A stretch of 64,000 nt of DNA from the NCBI RefSeq assembly GCF_017745275.1, contig NZ_JAGHZS010000007.1:1-64000 (forward strand), written 5' to 3'. The position numbers were made by a program, and so were the translations under genes. This DNA comes from Chitinophaga sp. Its GTDB lineage: Bacteria; Bacteroidota; Bacteroidia; Chitinophagales; Chitinophagaceae. A model generated the notes under the pieces. The model made no database searches. It was given only the letters and a program-made list of their open reading frames with translations, and was not told the origin of the DNA. Below, piece by piece: positions 35,428 to 44,235 of the stretch. Position 1 is the first letter of the stretch, and every line of letters starts with the position of its first letter.

Positions 35428-38298
35428 ATGACCCATTCGGAAGTACTGCAGCAAATACTTGAAAAAGAACATGACCAGGAAATTGTGCCCTTCCTCCGGC
35501 AACTTTCTCCAACAGAAAGAAAGGCGCTGGTCCCCACTATCAAACAACAGGCCGGTTACTATGGAGAAGTGATTCAAATACGGCAAAATGTTTTTCGCAG
35601 CAGGATGACCGAGGCGCAGTGGAATATACTGGCAGCAGCAGCTTTTGTGTGTTACGACAAAGCTGCCATACAGCATACTTCTTTTGTTTCCCGCCTTATC
35701 GGAAGCCGGTTGCTGGATGAAATTGCACCCTGGTACATGGCTCCCTGGTTTGACGCACTGATGGCCGAACTGGCAGAAAAAGATAGTTTGCCTCATCATT
35801 TGTCTTATGAAAGGATAATGGAGATGGCTACGCAGCAATGGCTCACGCTCACCGCACCTATGGTCGTGACCTGCCTCACGCGGGCCATTTTTCCCGGAGA
35901 AAAAAATAGCCGGCTGGATTCAACCATCCTTTCCAAATATCCTGTTACCCTGTCAGAACACATTTGGTATTTGTTTGAATACCCTTCCAATATTTATTTT
36001 AGTGATCGTTGGGTCCATGTCACAGAGTCAGTAAATGGGGAAGAGGAACCCAACTGGAGAGGCCTGTTTAAGCGGCTCGCCGCAAATGGCAGCCTGGACA
36101 GGATGCGGCTGTTGGAATCCTGCTTAAAAGCCGCTAACCGTAATTTTAATAAATTACTCGTTGGCTGGATGATGGATTTGTTGGTGAGCCTCAAGCCCAC
36201 TCCATCTGAACTGATGACATTACAACCGCTGTTATTCCAGGTGTTGGACTCCCCACAAAGTAAGGCGGTAGGTACTTCGTTGAATTTGCTTAAAACATTA
36301 TTGCCAGCACCTTCCTTTGACTATAATGCCCTGGTAGGTTATGTGCCACACCTGGCGGCAACCGGTAAAAAAGCTATTGTGGCCAGCACCATTCAGATGA
36401 TGGATAAACTTTGCAAGAAGTATCCGGCAGCCGTTTCCAATATATGCCAGGGTTTATGCCAGGTTTTCGTTGTAAAAGAAGAAGATATACAAACAAAAAC
36501 CGCGAAGCTGATCGTTCAATATGCTGCTGATACTGACGTTGCACTAAAAGAGCAATTATTGTTGTTTAAAGACAGTATGCTGTCCGGAACGCAGCAAGTG
36601 CTACAACCTTTTTTCAACGGCGCAGCAGCGGCGGATACGCTACCAGCACAGGAACAAATTCCCCTGCTACCATTGATTGGTCCACATAACCAGATCCCGG
36701 AAGTCACCGATCCCGGCGAACTGGTATTCCTGGCCAGCCAGGCTTTTGAAGGCCATGAAAGCTATCATATCGATCAGTTGCCGGCAGTATTAATTGCCCT
36801 TCAGCATTGCATCACCACCGATATACTGTTACAGCTGGATCCCGCTTTTCAGCGGGCTTTCGCTATCCTGAAGCAGTTGCCTTCCGCGGCGGGCTACTTC
36901 GATCAGATGCTAGCCGTCTTCTTTTTGAATTATGGCAAAAACATGGCGGATGCCCGTCCGGATTATGCGGAGCAACTGAATATTATTAAACACGCTAAAC
37001 ACTGGTGGAGAAATCGTGCAGACATTCCCTGCTTAGGTCAATGGAAGTCGCACTTTCAGGAACCCGGGATTTTTCATCTCTACAAAAAATTACTGGTATT
37101 TGCAGGGGAGAAGCTAACGAAGCAGGATGCATTGCCGTTGTTATCTACTCCCAGCCACACCCCGGCGTGGCTGGACCCGGTGATCCTGGCACAACGTTTA
37201 CAGCTATACGTAGCAGCAGAGGCAATACCTGATGAACTGGATCTGCAGGTAGCTATCGCGCGTTGTTCCCTGGAAGATGCGAGTGCGGCCAAATCACTTG
37301 TAGCTACGATGCTGGCAGGAGAATACCAGCGCCTGCTGGAGTTCCTGCTGTATGCCGACGCGCCACCGCAGGGACCTTTTACCATACCCTCTGCCTGGAT
37401 GCAGGCCGGTATTACCAAAACGCCGTTGGTAGCCTATGAGGCTTTCGCTGATTTTTCGTATAACCGATTGCCGTTAGTGCTTATGAACGGCCATTACCCC
37501 TGGAAAGCGTTGCGCCGTCCTTATGAAGCCTATGGTGAATATAACAGGGAAAAGAAGGCATACGACCGGTACTGGTCAGAAGAAACAGTGATAGAAATCA
37601 GCTTTCCCGAAACAAACGGGCAACTGCTGAAAGGGCCTGCACCATTGATACAGGAGTATCTGAATGCAGTAGGCCAACATATGTTTATTCCTGCGCCGGA
37701 TATAAAACGACTCCTGCTGCTCACGCCCAACAATCCCGCCGTATTACTGGCCAGGGTTGCAAAAACCTGTCACACCTATTCCCTGAGATATGAAGTAGCG
37801 GAAACATCGATGGTATTAGGCGCCATACAAACCATTCATGAACTGGAAACACCTCCAAATGAAATCACCTGCCTGTTTGTAGCCTGTTGTATGTTGCAAT
37901 CCGACAAAACAGTCAGGGCATATGCGGCAGCATATTGGAGCCACCGGGTGCCACATCAGATCAACAACACAGAACTCGGACATATTATCGGGCAACTCGA
38001 AAGCATTGAATGGGCGCCGGTAAAGCGTTATTGCGACTTGGTGGCGGGCAGCATGCTACAGGTAAGTGCACAACACAATGAAGCGCTGGAAGCCATGTTA
38101 ACAGCCATTCTGGCCTGCTTTGGACCAACGCCGGTGAAAGATCTTAAAAAACTACTGGAAATATATAGCGAGGTATTGTCTGTGAATAATAGCCGTATTC
38201 AACACCCGCAGATTATTCAAATGTTGGGAGAGTGGAAGGGGAATAGTACGCTGAAAAAGATCGCGATCCGGTTGCAGGGGATGGTGAAAGCTGGATAA
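35428..38298 (+). CDS. DUF6493-like large helical-repeat protein
   Basis: 956 residues, largely helical, with HEAT-like repetition (e.g. LEKEHDQEIVPFLRQLSPTE, LLQLDPAFQRAFAILKQL, IGQLESIEWAPVKRYCDLV). No catalytic motif is seen. The N-terminal opening matches the DUF6493 family, which typically follows a SWIM protein gene. It shares an operon with the SWIM gene, so the two probably form a complex; the role is unknown. Confidence 0.75.
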   Translation: MTHSEVLQQILEKEHDQEIVPFLRQLSPTERKALVPTIKQQAGYYGEVIQIRQNVFRSRMTEAQWNILAAAAFVCYDKAAIQHTSFVSRLIGSRLLDEIAPWYMAPWFDALMAELAEKDSLPHHLSYERIMEMATQQWLTLTAPMVVTCLTRAIFPGEKNSRLDSTILSKYPVTLSEHIWYLFEYPSNIYFSDRWVHVTESVNGEEEPNWRGLFKRLAANGSLDRMRLLESCLKAANRNFNKLLVGWMMDLLVSLKPTPSELMTLQPLLFQVLDSPQSKAVGTSLNLLKTLLPAPSFDYNALVGYVPHLAATGKKAIVASTIQMMDKLCKKYPAAVSNICQGLCQVFVVKEEDIQTKTAKLIVQYAADTDVALKEQLLLFKDSMLSGTQQVLQPFFNGAAAADTLPAQEQIPLLPLIGPHNQIPEVTDPGELVFLASQAFEGHESYHIDQLPAVLIALQHCITTDILLQLDPAFQRAFAILKQLPSAAGYFDQMLAVFFLNYGKNMADARPDYAEQLNIIKHAKHWWRNRADIPCLGQWKSHFQEPGIFHLYKKLLVFAGEKLTKQDALPLLSTPSHTPAWLDPVILAQRLQLYVAAEAIPDELDLQVAIARCSLEDASAAKSLVATMLAGEYQRLLEFLLYADAPPQGPFTIPSAWMQAGITKTPLVAYEAFADFSYNRLPLVLMNGHYPWKALRRPYEAYGEYNREKKAYDRYWSEETVIEISFPETNGQLLKGPAPLIQEYLNAVGQHMFIPAPDIKRLLLLTPNNPAVLLARVAKTCHTYSLRYEVAETSMVLGAIQTIHELETPPNEITCLFVACCMLQSDKTVRAYAAAYWSHRVPHQINNTELGHIIGQLESIEWAPVKRYCDLVAGSMLQVSAQHNEALEAMLTAILACFGPTPVKDLKKLLEIYSEVLSVNNSRIQHPQIIQMLGEWKGNSTLKKIAIRLQGMVKAG

Positions 38299-38371
38299 AA
38301 CTGACTTATTGGTGGAAGGGAGTAGCTTCAACGTGTAATTGATTTTTGAAGCTACTCCTATTGCACTAAAG

Positions 38372-38945
38372 TTATTCAGAACTGAAGCCGAAAGAGTATT
38401 TAATTAAAATACCATCTTTAAAGGTACACTTGATATAATAGCTATATTGATGGTATCTTTTAACGAAATCTGTTTTATTATCCAGGGTATAGACAAGCTG
38501 CTCTAAGCTGCCATTAATGTTGGATTGGTACCTGGGGCCCATTTTTTTTACTATATTTTTCCTGAACATACCCAGGCAAACACCATTGGATGAAATGAAT
38601 TGCTCCTCCTGCAGGCGAATGGCCAGCCCTGGGGGATTTATAGCTGCTATCAATGGTGATTATTTCAAACTCATCTACAGCGTTTTCGGCTCCGCCATAA
38701 TGAAAGAATAAACGAAGCGCTTGTGTATTGGTCTTATTTAGTATTTCAATTCTTGGTAACGAACCAGCCTGTTCGAAATGTTTATCCCATATGGTTTTGC
38801 CCAAAACATGTATGGTGCTTTTATAGTCACTGATATTTATGTGATTTACAGCCGTATCCGGTTGGAGACGTACTGATTGCTGTCCTTGGGTAGTGATAAC
38901 CGAAAATAATAACGTAGATATTATGATGATGATTTTGATAAGCAT
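38372..38945 (-). pseudogene. Frameshifted secreted protein gene
   Basis: Two overlapping minus-strand frames form one gene. The first (from 38945) has a signal peptide (IIIIISTLLFSVITTQGQ) and a domain up to DEFEIITIDSSYK; the second continues from about 38640 as PPGLAIRLQEEQFISSNGVC down to a stop at 38372. They join at a run of five G (38631-38635, plus strand), where loss or gain of one base would restore a product of about 190 residues. It is the last gene of a run of small lipoprotein genes. Whether it is a real mutation, phase variation or sequencing error cannot be told here. Confidence 0.7.
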
Positions 38946-38959
38946 TTCAGTAGTAGGTT

Positions 38960-39523
38960 TTAACGAACAAATTCATAAAACGCAATCGTTTCTATTTTAG
39001 AATGAAGATGATCAATATACTGTACCCGTGTTGCCATAAAAACAGATCCGTCACTGACATGTTCTCCTAACCGGTGGTTGTGCTGATTGATATACGCTGT
39101 ATCCCACATTCTCACCTTGTCTATGATGATTCGGTCAATTCCGGTGGCCCGGCTAATCTCTTCATTATCTGCTTCAATAGCCTTCATATTCCATCCTGTT
39201 TCCATGCTACTGTAAGTATAACTCCCCTGGTTACTAATCAGTAAACCACGATAAGTTCCCCAACCCGGGTTAAAGCCTTCCAGTATAAGGTAGTTCTGTA
39301 AGTCAGCTACTTTTATACCATTGCTCAAATATAGCTTTTCCCGGAAGCTTCTTCCAACATTGACAATACTTATATAGTCATTCTTATTACTGATTTTCGT
39401 CTGGTAATAGGATTTTTGATGGAGATATACGGATCTCATGGGATTTTTGTGATGGTTGCTTCCGGCGACTTTGCAGGCCAGCGGAAAGAAGCAAAGCGCA
39501 ATGAAAAAAGATGGTCTTTTCAT
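38960..39523 (-). CDS. Hypothetical lipoprotein
   Basis: 187 residues with a lipoprotein signal (FFIALCFFPLAC). The mature region has strand-rich blocks (LYLSNGIKVADLQNYLILEG, GTYRGLLISNQGSYTYSSME) and no recognised family. It is 14 bases from the frameshifted gene below and 10 bases from the lipoprotein gene above, so it lies in one minus-strand operon. Confidence 0.7.
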   Translation of the reverse strand: MKRPSFFIALCFFPLACKVAGSNHHKNPMRSVYLHQKSYYQTKISNKNDYISIVNVGRSFREKLYLSNGIKVADLQNYLILEGFNPGWGTYRGLLISNQGSYTYSSMETGWNMKAIEADNEEISRATGIDRIIIDKVRMWDTAYINQHNHRLGEHVSDGSVFMATRVQYIDHLHSKIETIAFYEFVR

Positions 39524-39533
39524 ATAATGCTTA

Positions 39534-40133
39534 TTAGAAGTTACCTGTGAGAGATAACCAGATATTTTGTTGTTTGTAATTGGGGGTTATTCCTCTTCTG
39601 ATCAATTCCGCTTTTAGCCATTCATTTATTTCCCCTTTATATTGTCTGATATAATGAGTGAAAAGGGAATCACGATGTAGGAAAAAAATGTTCGCCTCTT
39701 CGGTGGTTTCGGGCTTTTCCAGAGAGAAATGTCCACCGACAGTATAGCGGGGCCGTCCACCAATCGTTGCTATACCCACAAACTCATCCGGCACCATCCA
39801 GTACTGCTCGGAAGGACTTTGGTAATAACTGGAGAAGTAGTAAATGGTAGTGTCTTTTCTTCTCTTTATTTCCCATATTACCGGATCACATTTTACAGGC
39901 GTTATGGCAGCCGTTTCGTAGATAATGTGTCTGGCCAGGTGGTCATAATTTAAGCAGTAGAATATCCATTTCAAAGAATCTGCTATTTCTTTTTTTTCAA
40001 CATTGCCAAATTTATCGCTTATGTATAGCAGGGTCTTACTTTCGGTTTTTCTCCCGGCCTTATTGCCAGGAGAACTACATGCACTAAGCGAAATCAACAC
40101 AATTAAAAAGCCTTTCACGTAACGAAGCGTCAT
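39534..40133 (-). CDS. Hypothetical lipoprotein
   Basis: 199 residues with a lipobox (LISLSAC), charged mature N-terminus and mixed alpha/beta sequence (SLKWIFYCLNYDHLARHIIY, PDEFVGIATIGGRPRYTVGG). I do not recognise a family. It is the middle gene of the lipoprotein run, with short spacing on both sides (10 and 25 bases). Confidence 0.7.
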   Translation of the reverse strand: MTLRYVKGFLIVLISLSACSSPGNKAGRKTESKTLLYISDKFGNVEKKEIADSLKWIFYCLNYDHLARHIIYETAAITPVKCDPVIWEIKRRKDTTIYYFSSYYQSPSEQYWMVPDEFVGIATIGGRPRYTVGGHFSLEKPETTEEANIFFLHRDSLFTHYIRQYKGEINEWLKAELIRRGITPNYKQQNIWLSLTGNF

Positions 40134-40158
40134 AGTATAACATTTACATAGATACTTA

Positions 40159-40803
40159 TCACTTACTTTTTTCCCATACCGGCTTTTCCGCCATTTTATT
40201 ATACAAAAAGCGATGCTTCAGTGAACTTAAATATCCGGATAATAGTGAATCATCTGTTAGATTGTCATTGAATTTTATCTGGGAGTTGAATGCCAGTATA
40301 TAACGAGGCCCATCAAATACGCTATAGTCTTTGCCCGGAATAGATGGGTAATTTAAAACAGCTTCAGCATCTTTCAATATGTTTTGCCAATTGGTTGTAT
40401 CAATATTAAAACTGAAACCTTCAAAGAATAAAGGTCTTTCCAAACCTTTATGTGAGTCTGTAAGACCAGGAAAATAAAATTGATTTACCTGGTAAACAAC
40501 TGCGCTTACTTTATCCTTTTCTTTCCGGAAGGATAACAAGAGAGAAGTGTCAAAAGATTTTTCATAATAAAAAGTCAGGCGGTTACTGTCACTGGGTTGG
40601 ATATCATCGGCCGGATTGAATTTCTTTGTAATGGCTGCAAGGTAGCCGAAAGCGGTATCAAGGGTTGTCGGATAAGTTGGCTGCTTTGAGGCGCCATGTT
40701 GATGTTGGCAGGAAATAAGGATGCCGGCTGCTATTATTGTAGTCAATATTGTTGCGGACGCGTATATCCTAATTGAACTTTGCATGCAACGTACCTGTTT
40801 CAT
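40159..40803 (-). CDS. Hypothetical lipoprotein
   Basis: 214 residues. A hydrophobic segment ends in a lipobox (GILISC) followed by HQHGASK. The body has FYYEKSFDTSLLLSFRKEKD and SVFDGPRYILAFNSQIKFND strands; family unknown. First of the run of lipoprotein genes; 46 bases separate it from the upstream small membrane-protein gene. Confidence 0.7.
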   Translation of the reverse strand: MKQVRCMQSSIRIYASATILTTIIAAGILISCQHQHGASKQPTYPTTLDTAFGYLAAITKKFNPADDIQPSDSNRLTFYYEKSFDTSLLLSFRKEKDKVSAVVYQVNQFYFPGLTDSHKGLERPLFFEGFSFNIDTTNWQNILKDAEAVLNYPSIPGKDYSVFDGPRYILAFNSQIKFNDNLTDDSLLSGYLSSLKHRFLYNKMAEKPVWEKSK

Positions 40804-40849
40804 TAAAAATGACTTCTTAATACCAGTTTCTTAAAATAACACCATCCGC

Positions 40850-41224
40850 TTACTCCTGCACCGCCGTAATTGTCGCCACTGCCGGCTTTACAGCCTCCTT
40901 TTCTTTCTCCTCCGTATCTACCAGCCATTTAGTAAATCTATACTTCGGAAGTAGCTGCTGCAATTTCTTACTAAACCATTTAGACACAATTTCAAATACA
41001 ATAAAACCAATCACAATAGTAATGGCCCACTCCAGGTTACTATAAGTATGTTTATCGATAACGGTTTTACGGGCCGTTAATCCCCATAGGTTTTTGATAC
41101 TGCGGGTGGTGAAGTAGTGAGATACCAGGCGGCTGGACATCATCGCCACCACAAAGCCTAAAAAGTTGCCAACATAGTTACTGTATACGTATTCGAGGAA
41201 TTTTCTGATCAACTTAATTTTCAT
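40850..41224 (-). CDS. Small membrane protein
   Basis: 124 residues with two hydrophobic segments (YVGNFLGFVVAMMSSRLV and LEWAITIVIGFIVFEIVSKW), a basic region after the second helix and an acidic/Val-Ala-rich tail (TEEKEKEAVKPAVATITAVQ). No family recognised. It could head the downstream lipoprotein operon. Confidence 0.65.
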   Translation of the reverse strand: MKIKLIRKFLEYVYSNYVGNFLGFVVAMMSSRLVSHYFTTRSIKNLWGLTARKTVIDKHTYSNLEWAITIVIGFIVFEIVSKWFSKKLQQLLPKYRFTKWLVDTEEKEKEAVKPAVATITAVQE

Positions 41225-41400
41225 GTATAGGGTCTTTACCTGCCAAGCTAATATTTAATGACGAAAAATACCAGCCATCATCAAAAAATAACAATCCGGA
41301 CTTATTTCAAAAAAAAATCTCCAAAGATGTCCAATTCGGATTAACCCGATACTTATTGTAGTGTAATCAGTCACTCAAACATCAGATAAAACACAACACC

Positions 41401-42192
41401 ATGAATACCATTACCACTTCAGTAAACACTTCCCGTATCCGTATGGCCGCCTTCTGGCTAACTACCGGCATCATTGCACTTGAAACCGGCGTAGGCGCTA
41501 TCTGGGACCTGCAGAAAATAACTTTTGTCCGTACCGTATTCGTACAATTAGGTTTCCCGGAATATGTGCTCACTATCATGGGTATCTGGAAGTTATTAGG
41601 GGTATTGTTCCTTTTAATACCAGGCTTCCCCCGGTTGAAAGAATGGGTATATGCAGGTTTGTTCTTTGTTTATACTACTGCTTTTGCTTCGCACCTGGTA
41701 ACAGGACAGCCATCTGCTGCAGTAGGACCATTTATTTTCGCAGGCTTAACCCTGGCTTCCTGGGCGTTGCGTCCGGCCAGCCGTCGCGATTTTGGACCGT
41801 TATTCAGCAACTTTAGCGGCTCCTGGCGTACTACAACACTATATTGGATTGCTACTGCGTTTATCGTATTTCAACTGGGCTCAGGTGGCATTGGAGATAT
41901 CGTGCTTCCAGCCGCCCTGGTAGAGGGCATGACTCACCTCGGCTACCCGGTTTATTTTTGCGTAATACTGGGGATCTGGAAAGTGGCAGGGGCTATTGCC
42001 ATTGTGGTTCCCCGTTATCCGCGACTGAAGGAATGGGCATATGCCGGCGCCTTCTTTGATTTAACAGGTGCTGCAGCTTCTCATGGATTTCTTGGCGATC
42101 CTGCTGCCAAACTAATTGTACCATTGATTTTTGCGGTGTTGGTGTTGGTATCCTGGGCACTGCGGCCCGTTTCCCGCCGGGAGTTGGCATAA
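41401..42192 (+). CDS. Tandem-duplicated DoxX-like membrane protein
   Basis: 263 residues made of two DoxX_2-like units (about 16-130 and 143-263), each with four helices. The units align at GIWKLLGVLFLLIPGFPRLK / GIWKVAGAIAIVVPRYPRLK and at SWALRPASRRDFG / SWALRPVSRRELA. Normal DoxX-like proteins are a single unit of 115-130 residues, so this is an internal duplication and fusion. The family is linked to quinone or thiol redox at the membrane, without a firm role. A terminator follows. Confidence 0.88.
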   Translation: MNTITTSVNTSRIRMAAFWLTTGIIALETGVGAIWDLQKITFVRTVFVQLGFPEYVLTIMGIWKLLGVLFLLIPGFPRLKEWVYAGLFFVYTTAFASHLVTGQPSAAVGPFIFAGLTLASWALRPASRRDFGPLFSNFSGSWRTTTLYWIATAFIVFQLGSGGIGDIVLPAALVEGMTHLGYPVYFCVILGIWKVAGAIAIVVPRYPRLKEWAYAGAFFDLTGAAASHGFLGDPAAKLIVPLIFAVLVLVSWALRPVSRRELA

Positions 42193-42210
42193 AAATAAAT
42201 AACTACTTCA

Positions 42211-42240
42211 ATACCCGGCCTTATGGTCGGGTATTTTTTT
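42211..42240 (+). terminator. Rho-independent terminator
   Basis: A 10-bp stem (42211-42220 with 42225-42234, one G-T pair), TTAT loop, then a long T run, 18 bases after the DoxX stop codon. It reaches the stop codon of the convergent 42240 gene. Confidence 0.85.
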
Positions 42241-42593
42241 TATCTGAAGAGAATATATACGCTTAAAGCCATCTCTGTAACGGCCGTGATATCATTCCAC
42301 CGGAAATGGTTATTGCGCGCAGGGGAGCGGCGGATGCCCGCACCATATTCACGGGCGTAGTCCTGGTAGGTGTAAGCATGTTGCTGTACCGGTTGGCCAT
42401 TGACCGGCGCTTCATTGCCCACAAAATAAAGCGGTGCTTTACCGCTCAGTGGCGCAGGCCGTGATAAAGTATCTTTCTTCAACAGCGGATACGGTCTGCT
42501 TTGAGCGGAAACCGGCCGGGCAGCAGTCATGCCCAATATGATCATAAAACCTGTCAACAGCAGGCGTTTGAATAAATCGTTGTGCCTCATCAT
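42240..42593 (-). CDS. Small secreted hypothetical protein
   Basis: 117 residues with a signal peptide (LLLTGFMIILGMTAARPVSA-Q) and a short, proline-rich mature part (YPLLKKDTLSRPAPLSGKAP) ending in a hydrophobic C-terminus (TEMALSVYILFR). No family recognised. It lies between the DoxX terminator and the marR-like gene on the minus strand. Confidence 0.6.
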   Translation of the reverse strand: MMRHNDLFKRLLLTGFMIILGMTAARPVSAQSRPYPLLKKDTLSRPAPLSGKAPLYFVGNEAPVNGQPVQQHAYTYQDYAREYGAGIRRSPARNNHFRWNDITAVTEMALSVYILFR

Positions 42594-42680
42594 ACAATCA
42601 TCAAAGTGCTTTTGGGAGCCACTTTCTAATAGGACGCATCTCAGTTACCACTTCCCCTATGCGGCCGGAAAAAATCAGGA

Positions 42681-43418
42681 CTAGTCTTTATGAAAAGAAG
42701 TAATCAGTGCATCAATGTCCTTGTCCGGTGTGTTGCGAAGTACTTTCTCCTGTTGCCGGACCTCCTTTTTAAAGGCGTTGAGTACCGATTTGAGTGCATG
42801 GTCTCCGTAGAGGGATTGTATCATGTCATCAATATGCTGGTGCTTTTTCGCGAGGCGGATTTGTTCGTGTTTAGCTGCAGTGGCTGCCAGTATTTGAATA
42901 AGCTGCTTTTTTTCTTCCTCTTTGATATCGTGGTATAACAGGTAGGAAACTTTATAGAGATAAAAACCTATTTGTACCATCAGGGCTTTGCCTTTTTCCG
43001 TAAGGCTTACCAACCGTGCGCGTTTATCTGTCGGGTCTTCCTTTTCAACGATCAGCCCTTTTTTCTTCATGCGATTCAGGATATCGATGCCGGTCGATTG
43101 CTCCATATGACTCAGGCTGATCGCATCTGATTTTTTAGGCGCCTTTTTCATATGGATCACATTCAATAAATAAAACCATTCCAGTTCTATTCCCGGAATC
43201 TCTTTAATCGCCATCCGGGCATAGGTGGTATGCAGTTGGCTGGCTTGTCCCACCAGGCCGGCCAGGACGCCATTGGCATGATGTGCCGGGATGGCCGCTG
43301 CCGGAGCTTCGGGGGGATTTTTTTGAAGGTATTGCTGGCAGAAATCCGCCACAGTAGGGGTGGTGGTCTGTGTTGTGTAATGATCCCAGGCGGTAATTAA
43401 GGCGACTAATGGCTTCAT
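42681..43418 (-). CDS. MarR-family transcriptional regulator
   Basis: 245 residues. A winged helix-turn-helix lies at about residues 90-165 (MEQSTGIDILNRMKKKGLIV and EKEDPTDKRARLVSLTEKGK, the wing), within helical dimerisation segments. It is longer than typical MarR (about 140-160), with an extended N-terminus and a ~70-residue C-terminal helix tail. I chose the ATG at 43418 because 110 bases of palindromic control sequence precede it. It is divergent from the 43529 gene and probably represses itself and that gene through the repeated CGGTTTCGTTGT sites. Confidence 0.88.
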   Translation of the reverse strand: MKPLVALITAWDHYTTQTTTPTVADFCQQYLQKNPPEAPAAAIPAHHANGVLAGLVGQASQLHTTYARMAIKEIPGIELEWFYLLNVIHMKKAPKKSDAISLSHMEQSTGIDILNRMKKKGLIVEKEDPTDKRARLVSLTEKGKALMVQIGFYLYKVSYLLYHDIKEEEKKQLIQILAATAAKHEQIRLAKKHQHIDDMIQSLYGDHALKSVLNAFKKEVRQQEKVLRNTPDKDIDALITSFHKD

Positions 43419-43427
43419 TTTATAAGA

Positions 43428-43509
43428 CGGTTTCGTTGTATTTAAATATCGGTTTCGTTGTTTGTTTGACGAAAATATTCTTTCTTTGCAAATATAAACA
43501 ACGAAACCG
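43428..43509. promoter_or_regulatory. MarR operator region with three 12-bp sites
   Basis: CGGTTTCGTTGT occurs at 43428-43439 and 43450-43461, and its exact inverse ACAACGAAACCG at 43498-43509. The sites lie in the 110-base gap between divergent marR and 43529 genes. The minus-strand -7 candidate (TATATTTG, 43496-43489) abuts the inverted copy; the plus-strand -33 region overlaps the second copy. Autoregulation is the natural reading. Confidence 0.8.
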
Positions 43510-43528
43510 TTCAATAAAATTTGCATCC

Positions 43529-44044
43529 ATGAATCATCTTGTACTGGAAGAATTATTTAAAGACACTGCCGCATCTGACCTCGCAGCAGGACGGGAAGCC
43601 ATTCATTACCTGGAACTGCTGATAGAAAAACATACCACCAAACGCCTGGCGGATGCCGCGTATGATGAGTTGTTTGCCGGGCGGCATACATTGTTGCCAC
43701 TACAGCTGACAGCACAGGACCTCACCAACATTAAATATTTTCTCTTTTATCTCCTGATGAATTATCCGGACAGATCCGCCGCCACCGCCCGGTGCCTGGT
43801 GAAATGCTACGACAAAACGTTGGTAGAAGGCGCCTGCAGGGCTATTGACGCCTATTGGCAACAATGTGATGAAACCACCTGTCATCTTACAGACGTGATC
43901 ACCCACAGCGGTTCGTTTGAAGATTTTGGAGACCGCGTATTGCCCCTGTTTAGAAAACTCAAAGAGGAAGGCCTGCCCGAAACCAGGAAATCAATGGCCG
44001 CGAAGTTTGCATACTACAAAAAGTTTTATGGCCTTGCAGAGTAG
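43529..44044 (+). CDS. Hypothetical protein divergent from marR
   Basis: 171 residues, soluble, largely helical (LEELFKDTAASDLAAGREAI, SGSFEDFGDRVLPLFRKLKE). No family recognised. The ATG at 43529 is preferred because the upstream open frame runs through the MarR operators. It shares those operators with the marR-like gene and is likely the regulator's main target. Confidence 0.7.
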   Translation: MNHLVLEELFKDTAASDLAAGREAIHYLELLIEKHTTKRLADAAYDELFAGRHTLLPLQLTAQDLTNIKYFLFYLLMNYPDRSAATARCLVKCYDKTLVEGACRAIDAYWQQCDETTCHLTDVITHSGSFEDFGDRVLPLFRKLKEEGLPETRKSMAAKFAYYKKFYGLAE

Positions 44045-44235
44045 GAGGGGCACAGGAACCCAGTCATCACGTAAGCCCTGGTAGTGCTTCATCCGGAAAA
44101 TATATATTGCTTCTTTGCACTAACCTGTACGGCACCGTTTTTTATCTTTTTTCGTTGGTACTTTAAAGTTAGCAAGTCGGAAAATTTATTGTAAAAACAT
44201 CTGTTTGATATTATTTTCAGTGAAAAGTAATCAAC

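Noticed and set aside
38514..38653. Reading 38372-38653 and 38514-38945 as two separate genes
   Set aside because: They continue one another across a G5 run with coherent sequence, so a single frameshifted gene is the better reading.
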